Assembly (NCBI GenBank): GCA_002433465.1 | Contig: DJIE01000145.1 | Coordinates: 17,131-22,268, forward strand | Length of the DNA stretch: 5,138 nt | Source of the DNA: Salinisphaera sp. UBA6602 | Lineage (GTDB): Bacteria > Pseudomonadota > Gammaproteobacteria > Nevskiales > Salinisphaeraceae | Direction: 5' to 3' | Shown here: in pieces, positions 1 through 5,138 of the stretch | How positions within the stretch are numbered: the first letter of the stretch is position 1 | Layout of the letters: each line of letters opens with the position of its first letter | The notes under the pieces: generated by a model | What the model was told of the DNA's origin: nothing | Seen by the model: only the letters and a program-made list of their open reading frames with translations | The model's database searches: none | Position numbers and translations under genes: made by a program

Positions 1-912
1 GAGCCGAACCGTCATTTCATCACCCGCGCTCATCGCCACTATCCGAACGCGCTGGCCGAGCTCGATCCGGCCCCGCCCTGGCTGTACGGCGTGGGCGATA
101 CCGAACTGCTCAACTACCCGGCAATCGCGATCGTGGGCAGCCGCAACCCAAGCCCCGCCGGGCTGGAAGCAGCGCGCGAGTTCGGGCATGCGCTGGCAAG
201 CGCCGGGCTCGTGGTCGTCTCGGGCCTGGCCCGGGGTATCGATGCCGCGGCCCACGAAGGCGCACTCGCCGCCGACGGCATGACCATCGCGGTCTGCGGC
301 ACGGGACTGGACCGCGTCTATCCGGCCATGAACCGGGATCTGGCCGAACGCATCGCCGCCCAAGGCCTGATGCTCTCCGAGTTCGGTCTGGGCACCGAGC
401 CTGCCCGCGGCAATTTCCCGCGCCGAAACCGAATCATCGCCGGCCTGTGTACGGCCACGCTGGTGGTCGAAGCCGCACGCGCCTCGGGCTCGTTGATCAC
501 CGCAAGGATGGCCAGTGCCGCCGGGCGCGAAGTGTTCGCCCTGCCCGGCTCGATTCACAATCCGCTGGCGCGCGGCTGCCACCAGCTCATTCGCGACGGG
601 GCCAAGCTGGTCGAGACTACCGAGCATATCCTCGAGGATATCGCCGGCGTGCTCGACGGCTATCGTCGGCCGGCTTCGTATCCGTCTGATCATGAAAGCG
701 AAGACGCCGAAAACACCGCTGGAGCGCCGGCCGAGAACGACACGCATGCGGCCTTGTTGGCCGCTCTTGGCCATGGCCCGGCCCGGGTCGACGATCTGGT
801 CGCCCGTACAGGCTGGTCGGCAGATGCGGTATCATCCAGTCTGCTCATCCTGGAACTGGAAGGTCGCGTCCAGGCCGGCCCGGGCGGTGCCTATACCTGC
901 ACCGTGTCATGA
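1..912 (+). CDS. dprA: DNA-processing protein DprA (Smf), 5' end missing
   Basis: DprA binds incoming single-stranded DNA in the cytoplasm during natural transformation and loads RecA onto it. The reading frame is open from base 1, so the gene starts outside the window. A GTG at 91 is in frame but is not the start, because the codons before it already encode family sequence (HYPNAL near residue 13 and PPWLYGVGD near 25 of the visible protein). Of 303 visible residues, about 40-215 form the Rossmann-like DprA domain: GSR at 46-48, SGLARGID at 74-81, FPRRNRIIAG at 139-148, SGSLIT at 162-167 and PGS at 182-184. A hydrophilic acidic linker follows, then a winged-helix-like C-terminal domain from about 249. 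Compared with roughly 370 residues in E. coli, about 70 N-terminal residues are missing. Smg follows after 49 bp. The assignment is secure. Presence of the gene does not prove competence, since dprA is widespread. Confidence 0.97.
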   Translation, partial: EPNRHFITRAHRHYPNALAELDPAPPWLYGVGDTELLNYPAIAIVGSRNPSPAGLEAAREFGHALASAGLVVVSGLARGIDAAAHEGALAADGMTIAVCGTGLDRVYPAMNRDLAERIAAQGLMLSEFGLGTEPARGNFPRRNRIIAGLCTATLVVEAARASGSLITARMASAAGREVFALPGSIHNPLARGCHQLIRDGAKLVETTEHILEDIAGVLDGYRRPASYPSDHESEDAENTAGAPAENDTHAALLAALGHGPARVDDLVARTGWSADAVSSSLLILELEGRVQAGPGGAYTCTVS

Positions 913-961
913 TCGCGGGGCTGGATGAACGCTACGGTTCACATACGACGGATCTGCGCCG

Positions 962-1432
962 ATGAACGAAAACCTGCTCGACGTGCTGCTCTATCTGTTC
1001 GAGAACTTCTCGCTGGCCGATGCCGAGCATATGTCCAGCGTGCGCGACGATCTGGGCGATGCCGGCTTCTTCGACGACGAGATCGACGACGCCTTTGCCT
1101 GGATTCGGGCCACCGATCCGGCCGGCCAGTCCATGGCCGACACCCCCAGCGACGACGCCATCCGCGTGTACGCCGAACGGGAAATGCAGGTTCTGGACGC
1201 CGAATGTCGCGGCTATCTCGAGGCGTTGCAGCAGGCCGGCGTGCTCAGCGCCACGGCCCGCGAGATCGTGATCGATCGGATGATGGCGCTGGCCGAGGAT
1301 GCCTTCGAGGGCGCCGAGATCGAGCAGCTCAAGTGGGTGGTGATGATGGTGCTGTCGTCCAGCGGTCAGGACCAGGCCTACGCTCGCATGGAAGCGATGA
1401 TCCATGCCGAATCCCCCGGCGCCAGCCACTAG
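962..1432 (+). CDS. smg: Smg protein (DUF494 family), function unknown
   Basis: This 156-residue protein belongs to the Smg/DUF494 family, whose biochemical role is not established; the gene is typically found next to dprA. Family landmarks, from memory of the E. coli protein, are the N-terminal LLDVLLYLFENF (residues 5-16), GFFDDEIDDAFAWI (35-48), the core from IRVY (67-70) through LDAECRGYL (78-86) to REIVIDRMMAL (100-110), and LKWVVMMVL (123-131). The protein is acidic and appears mostly helical, with no signal peptide or membrane segment. The start at 962 is firm: a TGA at 926-928 closes this frame upstream and no other in-frame start codon lies between. No clear Shine-Dalgarno sequence precedes it, so translation may depend on coupling to dprA, 49 bp upstream. 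The length matches the family. Confidence 0.95.
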   Translation: MNENLLDVLLYLFENFSLADAEHMSSVRDDLGDAGFFDDEIDDAFAWIRATDPAGQSMADTPSDDAIRVYAEREMQVLDAECRGYLEALQQAGVLSATAREIVIDRMMALAEDAFEGAEIEQLKWVVMMVLSSSGQDQAYARMEAMIHAESPGASH

Positions 1433-1584
1433 CTACGCGCGCCGGTCCGATAAAGGCCCGAAACGAGCCTCGAACGAGCCGTCGCGGTTGACGCGCCTCG
1501 GTCGCGCATGCTTCAAAGGCTATGCTAGTGTGCAGCGCCCTGCGCATGAGTGCAGGCCTCAATCCTTAAATATAGCGTGAATCG
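1433..1584 (+). promoter_or_regulatory. smg-topA intergenic region with weak candidate topA promoter
   Basis: This 152 bp gap is the only sizeable non-coding stretch in the window and the natural place for a topA promoter. TATGCT at 1521-1526 matches the three most conserved positions of a sigma70 -10 box, but nothing at the usual spacing resembles a -35. A good -35-like TTGACG at 1488-1493 lies 27 bp upstream, too far to pair with it. A second AT-rich patch, CTTAAATATAG at 1565-1575, sits directly before the start codon. AACGAGCC occurs twice, at 1462-1469 and 1473-1480. No T-run terminator follows smg, so read-through from dprA-smg is possible. No Shine-Dalgarno sequence precedes topA; at best GTGA at 1577-1580. 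That there is a promoter here is an inference from position more than from motif. Confidence 0.3.
1539..1556 (+). other. Stem-loop in the topA leader
   Basis: CCTGCGC at 1539-1545 can pair with GTGCAGG at 1550-1556, giving a 7 bp stem with one G-T pair and a four-base ATGA loop. It lies 28 bases before the topA start. No T tract follows, so it is not a standard intrinsic terminator. If TATGCT at 1521-1526 is the -10 box, the hairpin would lie at the very 5' end of the topA mRNA, where it could affect stability or translation. A stem of this size can arise by chance in GC-rich DNA. Confidence 0.35.
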
Positions 1585-4104
1585 ATGAGTCGCAATCTCG
1601 TCATCGTGGAATCGCCGGCCAAAGCCCGGACGATCGAAAAATATCTCGGCAAGGACTACGAGGTGCTCGCCTCGTATGGCCATGTGCGTGACCTCGTGCC
1701 CAAGGAAGGCGCGGTCGATACCGAGCACGACTTCGCGATGCGCTACGACATCATCGACCGCAACGCCAAGCAGGTCGACAAGATCGCCCGCTCGCTCAAG
1801 AAGTCGGACGCCCTGCTGCTGGCCACTGACCCGGATCGCGAAGGCGAAGCTATTGCCTGGCATCTGCTGGAGCTGCTGCGCGAACGCGGCCTGCTCGAAA
1901 ACAAGGAAGTCGCCCGCGTGGTCTTTCACGAGATCACCAAGAAAGCGGTCGGTACGGCCGTGGCCAACCCGCGCACCATCTCGGACGACCTGGTCAACGC
2001 CCAGCAGGCACGTCGCGCGCTCGATTACCTGGTGGGTTTCAACCTCTCGCCGCTGCTCTGGCGCAAGGTCCAGCGTGGCCTGTCGGCCGGGCGCGTACAG
2101 TCGCCTGCCCTGCGCCTGATCTGCGAGCGCGATGCCGAGATCGAAGCCTTCGTGCCCCAGGAATACTGGAAGATCGAAGCCCAGGTCGAAAAGGACGCCC
2201 AGCCGTTTACCGCGCGCCTGTCGCAGCTGGACGGCGAAAAGGTCGAACAGTTCACGGTCAACAACCAGGGCAGCGCCGATGCGGCCCTGGAAACGCTCAC
2301 CAGCGCCGCCCAGGGCCAGCTGCGGGTGGTCAAGGTCGATCGCAAGCAGCGCAAGCGCAACCCGGCACCGCCGTTCACCACCTCGACCCTGCAGCAGGAA
2401 GCCGCGCGCAAGCTCGGCTTCACCGCCAAGCGCACCATGCGCACGGCCCAGAGCCTGTATGAAGGTGTATCCATCGACGGCGCCGAGGCGACCGGCCTGA
2501 TCACCTACATGCGGACCGACTCGGTCAGCCTGGCCGCGGACGCGGTCAGCGAACTGCGCTCGATGATCGGCAAGCGCTACGGCGACAAGAACCTGCCCGA
2601 CGCGCCGCGCAGCTTCAAGACCAAGTCCAAGAACGCCCAGGAAGCGCATGAGGCCATCCGCCCGACCGAAAGCGCGCGCATCCCGGACGAAATCAAGTCG
2701 AACCTGACCAGCGACCAGGCGCGTCTTTACGAATTGATCTGGCAGCGCACCGTCGCCAGCCAGATGATGCATGCCCTGTTCGATACCGTCTCCGCGGATC
2801 TCGCCGCCGGCGACGACGCGAAGCATCTGTTCCGTGCCTCGGGCCGCACCCTGCGCGAGCCGGGCTTTCTTGCCGTGTACAAGGAAGGCAAGGACGACGA
2901 CAAGGGCGACGACGACGCCGACAAGCGCCTGCCGCACCTGGAAGAAAACGAGCTGCTCAAGCTCGCCGAGATCGTGCCCACCCAGCATTTCACCGAGCCG
3001 CCGCCGCGCTTTACCGAAGCCGCGCTGGTGAAAACCCTGGAGGAATACGATATCGGTCGGCCTTCGACCTATGCCTCGATCATTTCGACGCTGCAGGATC
3101 GCGAATACGTCGAAATGGACGGCAAGGCGTTCATGCCCACGCCGCTGGGCAAGATCGTCAACAAGTTCCTCACCGACCACTTCACCCGCTATGTGGACTA
3201 CGAGTTCACCGCCAACCTCGAAGACCGGCTCGACGCCGTCTCGCGTGGCGAAGAGAAGTGGCAGCCGTTGCTGAGGGAATTCTGGGATCGTTTCTCCGAG
3301 CAGATCGAATCCAAGCAGGACCTGTCGCGCGAGGAAGTCGCCCAGGCCCGCGAGCTCGGCACCGACCCCAAATCCGGCAAGCCGGTTATCGTGCGTATCG
3401 GCCGCTTCGGGCCGTTCGTGCAGATCGGCTCCAAGGACGACGAGGAAAAACCCAAGTTCGCCGGCCTGCGCAAGGGCCAGGACATGGACAAGATCACGCT
3501 CGACGAGGCGCTGTATCTGTTCAACCTGCCGCGCGATCTGGGCGAAACCCCCGAGGGCGAGGAAATCCAGGTCAATATCGGCCGCTTCGGCCCCTATGTG
3601 CGCTTTGGCAAGAAGTTCGCGTCGATCAAGGAAGACGACCCGTACACCATCTCCAAGGAACGCGCGCTCGAGGTCATCGCCGAAAAGAAGGAAGCCGACG
3701 CCAAGAAGCTGATCAAGCACTTCGAGGCCGAGGGCATCAAGGTCCAGCACGGCCCGTTCGGCCCGTACATCACCGATGGCAAGAAGAACGCCAGCGTGCC
3801 CAAGGATCAGGAGCCGGCCGACCTCACCCTGGAACAATGCCAGGAGATCATCGCCAAGGCGCCGGAGAAGAAAAAACGCGGGCGCAAGGGCGCGGCTGCG
3901 AAAAAGGACAGCGCAAAGTCCAGCGCCAAATCGACGACGAAGTCGAGCGCCAAGACCGCCAAGAGCACCACGGCCAAGAAAAACGGCGCGGCCAAGACTG
4001 CGACCAAGGCCAAGAGCACGGCCAAGGCGGCCCCCAAGAAAACAGCGGCCAAGAAGGCGCCGGCCAAGTCGAGCACGAAATCCGCCGGCAAGGGCGACGC
4101 CTGA
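1585..4104 (+). CDS. topA: DNA topoisomerase I (type IA), zinc-free form with lysine-rich tail
   Basis: TopA relaxes negative supercoils by cutting one strand through a 5'-phosphotyrosine and passing the other strand. The 839-residue protein is near the usual length (E. coli 865). The N-terminal Toprim domain shows ESPAKA with catalytic E9 and the metal-binding DxDxE at D82, D84 and E86. The topoisomerase core follows, with the active-site tyrosine Y308 and R310 in GLITYMRTDS, then EAHEAIRPT (353-361) and GRPSTYASIISTLQDREYV (491-509). From about residue 591 there are three Topo_C-type repeats marked by GRFGPFV (606-612), GRFGPYV (667-672) and GPFGPYI (723-729), then a lysine/alanine tail from 761. 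The tetracysteine zinc ribbons of E. coli TopA are absent; only C180 and C752 occur in the whole protein. The ATG at 1585 gives the canonical N-terminus. TsaC follows after 30 bp. Confidence 0.98.
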   Translation: MSRNLVIVESPAKARTIEKYLGKDYEVLASYGHVRDLVPKEGAVDTEHDFAMRYDIIDRNAKQVDKIARSLKKSDALLLATDPDREGEAIAWHLLELLRERGLLENKEVARVVFHEITKKAVGTAVANPRTISDDLVNAQQARRALDYLVGFNLSPLLWRKVQRGLSAGRVQSPALRLICERDAEIEAFVPQEYWKIEAQVEKDAQPFTARLSQLDGEKVEQFTVNNQGSADAALETLTSAAQGQLRVVKVDRKQRKRNPAPPFTTSTLQQEAARKLGFTAKRTMRTAQSLYEGVSIDGAEATGLITYMRTDSVSLAADAVSELRSMIGKRYGDKNLPDAPRSFKTKSKNAQEAHEAIRPTESARIPDEIKSNLTSDQARLYELIWQRTVASQMMHALFDTVSADLAAGDDAKHLFRASGRTLREPGFLAVYKEGKDDDKGDDDADKRLPHLEENELLKLAEIVPTQHFTEPPPRFTEAALVKTLEEYDIGRPSTYASIISTLQDREYVEMDGKAFMPTPLGKIVNKFLTDHFTRYVDYEFTANLEDRLDAVSRGEEKWQPLLREFWDRFSEQIESKQDLSREEVAQARELGTDPKSGKPVIVRIGRFGPFVQIGSKDDEEKPKFAGLRKGQDMDKITLDEALYLFNLPRDLGETPEGEEIQVNIGRFGPYVRFGKKFASIKEDDPYTISKERALEVIAEKKEADAKKLIKHFEAEGIKVQHGPFGPYITDGKKNASVPKDQEPADLTLEQCQEIIAKAPEKKKRGRKGAAAKKDSAKSSAKSTTKSSAKTAKSTTAKKNGAAKTATKAKSTAKAAPKKTAAKKAPAKSSTKSAGKGDA
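3865..4101 (+). repeat. Lysine/alanine low-complexity coding repeat at the topA 3' end
   Basis: These codons specify TopA residues 761-839. I count 24 Lys and 21 Ala in 79 residues, most of the rest being Ser, Thr and Gly, with only three acidic residues, for a net charge near +23. The DNA is an imperfect array of short units built around GCCAAG, in register with AK, AKS and AKK motifs. The tail resembles histone-H1-like and AlgP-like bacterial basic tails and is probably disordered and DNA-binding. Lysine-rich C-termini are known in other TopA proteins lacking zinc ribbons, for example mycobacterial TopA, where they support processive relaxation. Such tracts tend to vary in length through slippage. 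Confidence 0.8.
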
Positions 4105-4134
4105 GTCGTGGCTGCCTGATTCGACCGAATATCT

Positions 4135-4734
4135 ATGAGCCGTCATCCCCAGCGCGCCGGTGTGCGCGTGAGTGCCCATCGCCTGCGCCGCGCTGCGCGT
4201 ATTCTTCATGATGGCGGCGTGGTTGCCCATGCCACGGAAGGCGTCTGGGGGCTGGCCTGTGACCCGTTGGACCCGGCGGCCGTACTGCGACTGCTCACGA
4301 TCAAGCGTCGCGAGATCGATCGGGGCCTGATCGTGATCGGCGCCGACAGCGACCAGCTTGCGCCCTTCGTCGCCGCCGACGCGGCCCAGGCATGGAATCG
4401 TGCCACCCAAAGCTGGCCGGCGGCTCTGACCTGGCTGTTGCCCGCCGCCGACGATACGCCCTGGTGGCTGACCGGCGCGCACGACACCATCGCCCTGCGC
4501 CAGACCGCCCATGCCGACAGCGCCGCGCTGTGCCGGGCCTTTGGCGGCGCCCTGGTTTCGACCAGCGCGAACGTCAGCGCTCGGCCGCCGGTCCGCAACA
4601 GCTGGCAGGCGCGAGCGCGCTTGAGTCAGCCGCATGACGGCGTCGACATGATTCTGGGCGGCGTACCGGATACGCCCGGTCGCGCCAGCACCATTCGGGA
4701 TGCGCGCACCGGCGACACCCTGCGCGGAGGCTGA
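4135..4734 (+). CDS. tsaC: Threonylcarbamoyl-AMP synthase TsaC (YrdC/Sua5 family)
   Basis: TsaC makes threonylcarbamoyl-AMP from threonine, bicarbonate and ATP in the cytoplasm; TsaBDE then transfers the group to A37 of ANN-decoding tRNAs (t6A). The 199-residue protein is the short form without a Sua5 C-terminal domain (E. coli TsaC 190). Visible motifs are [18 protein letters not shown] (27-44), the K-x-R pair K57/R59 in [15 protein letters not shown] at 142-146 and STIRDARTG at 185-193. Several positions differ from the E. coli pattern: PTE reads ATE (A33), DKGL reads DRGL (R63) and PGPVT reads PAALT (95-99). The K-x-R and S-x-N residues are kept, so it is probably active. ATG at 4135 is the first start after topA but lacks a Shine-Dalgarno; GTGs at 4162 and 4168 are alternatives that would remove 9 or 11 poorly conserved residues. 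HemF follows after 2 bp. Confidence 0.93.
   Translation: MSRHPQRAGVRVSAHRLRRAARILHDGGVVAHATEGVWGLACDPLDPAAVLRLLTIKRREIDRGLIVIGADSDQLAPFVAADAAQAWNRATQSWPAALTWLLPAADDTPWWLTGAHDTIALRQTAHADSAALCRAFGGALVSTSANVSARPPVRNSWQARARLSQPHDGVDMILGGVPDTPGRASTIRDARTGDTLRGG
4726..4730 (+). promoter_or_regulatory. Strong ribosome binding site for hemF inside the tsaC 3' end
   Basis: GGAGG lies six bases before the ATG at 4737 and overlaps the last codons of tsaC. It is the only consensus Shine-Dalgarno sequence at any of the four starts visible in this window, and it fixes the hemF start. The arrangement TGA-GC-ATG implies translational coupling and co-transcription of tsaC and hemF. Confidence 0.85.
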
Positions 4735-4736
4735 GC

Positions 4737-5138
4737 ATGAGCGCCGATAGCATCGATTCCGATCGCGTTATCGCCTGGTTTCGCGAGCTGCAGGACCATA
4801 TCTGCCAGCGTCTCGCGGCGTTCGAGCCAGCGCTGGATTTTCATATCGACGCCTGGCAGCGCCCGGCCGGCGGCGGCGGCGACACCCGCGTACTCGCCGA
4901 CGGCGACACCTTCGAACGCGCGGGCGTGAATTTCTCGCGGGTCACCGGCGACAACCTGCCGGCCTCGGCTTCCGCACGCCGCCCCGAGCTTGCCGGCCGT
5001 TCGTTCATTGCCACCGGCGTGTCGGTGGTGATTCACCCGCGCAATCCCTATGCGCCCACCGCGCACGCCAACGTGCGTTTTTTCGTTGCCGAAAAAGACG
5101 GCGAGGACCCGGTGTGGTGGTTCGGCGGCGGCTTCGAC
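4737..5138 (+). CDS. hemF: Oxygen-dependent coproporphyrinogen III oxidase, 3' end missing
   Basis: HemF converts coproporphyrinogen III to protoporphyrinogen IX in haem biosynthesis by oxidative decarboxylation of two propionate groups, using oxygen, in the cytoplasm. The first 134 codons are present, of roughly 300 in the family; the frame is open at the window edge. The visible part matches the family closely: the GGGGDTRVL loop at 45-53, [13 protein letters not shown] at 59-71, RPEL at 82-85, [12 protein letters not shown] at 94-105 with conserved His H100, [10 protein letters not shown] at 107-116 with His H110, and VWWFGGGFD at 126-134. The H100 and H110 positions correspond to conserved histidines of the E. 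coli enzyme. The ATG at 4737 is supported by a consensus GGAGG six bases upstream and sits 2 bp after tsaC. An oxygen-dependent HemF indicates an organism able to live aerobically. Confidence 0.97.
   Translation, partial: MSADSIDSDRVIAWFRELQDHICQRLAAFEPALDFHIDAWQRPAGGGGDTRVLADGDTFERAGVNFSRVTGDNLPASASARRPELAGRSFIATGVSVVIHPRNPYAPTAHANVRFFVAEKDGEDPVWWFGGGFD

Noticed and set aside
91..93. GTG as the dprA start.
   Set aside because: The same frame is open back to base 1 and encodes conserved DprA sequence before this codon, so the gene is truncated by the window edge.
932..1429. A 165-codon minus-strand open frame opposite smg.
   Set aside because: It is codon-aligned antisense to smg and arises from the same absence of TTA, CTA and TCA codons.
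925..1491. A 188-codon + strand open frame starting at ATG 925 and overlapping smg.
   Set aside because: It is arginine-rich and without family resemblance, whereas the overlapping smg frame matches DUF494 along its length.
1475..1500. Possible terminator hairpin after smg (CGCG stem with a GTTGA loop).
   Set aside because: The stem is only four perfect base pairs with mismatched extension, and no T tract follows.
2881..2934. Asp/Lys-rich stretch in TopA (about residues 433-450) as an unusual insertion.
   Set aside because: A similar acidic segment occurs at the equivalent place in E. coli TopA, so it is ordinary for the family.
3258..4211. A 317-codon + strand open frame overlapping the topA 3' half.
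   Set aside because: It is an out-of-frame shadow of the GC-rich topA coding sequence, rich in Arg and Gly, while the topA frame here shows clear family repeats.
1525..4635. A 1036-codon open frame on the minus strand covering topA and most of tsaC.
   Set aside because: Its codons are exactly aligned with those of topA and tsaC, which share one frame. Antisense stops would need TTA, CTA or TCA codons on the + strand, and these are rare in a high-GC genome. The translation is low-complexity (runs of L, G, R) and resembles no family I know.

Overview
The window looks like chromosomal DNA from a high-GC gammaproteobacterium. It carries five genes, all on the + strand and packed with small gaps: the 3' part of dprA, then smg, topA, tsaC (yrdC type) and the 5' part of hemF. 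The dprA-smg pairing followed by a topA or topA-like gene, a yrdC-family gene and hemF or aroE is a housekeeping neighbourhood known from gammaproteobacteria. Codons strongly prefer G or C at the third position. The zinc-free, lysine-tailed TopA points away from enteric bacteria and towards lineages such as Xanthomonadales or Salinisphaera-like bacteria. That placement is an inference, not an identification.

Layout: 1-912 is dprA, open at the left edge. 962-1432 is smg. 1433-1584 is the only sizeable non-coding stretch (152 bp), with a stem-loop, an AT-rich patch and a weak candidate promoter in front of topA. 1585-4104 is topA, ending in a lysine/alanine-rich tail of about 79 residues. 4135-4734 is tsaC. 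4737-5138 is hemF, open at the right edge. The gaps are 49, 152, 30 and 2 bp, so topA-tsaC-hemF could be one transcript, with smg joined to dprA.

The genes serve different processes: handling of incoming single-stranded DNA (DprA), an uncharacterised role (Smg), relaxation of negative supercoils (TopA), the first step of the tRNA t6A modification (TsaC) and oxygen-dependent haem synthesis (HemF). Their grouping reflects conserved gene order rather than a shared pathway.

I found no RNA genes, insertion sequences, CRISPR arrays, phage genes or evidence of a novel system. The points that merit a second look are the zinc-ribbon-free TopA with its histone-H1-like tail, several substitutions at normally conserved TsaC positions, and the topA leader.
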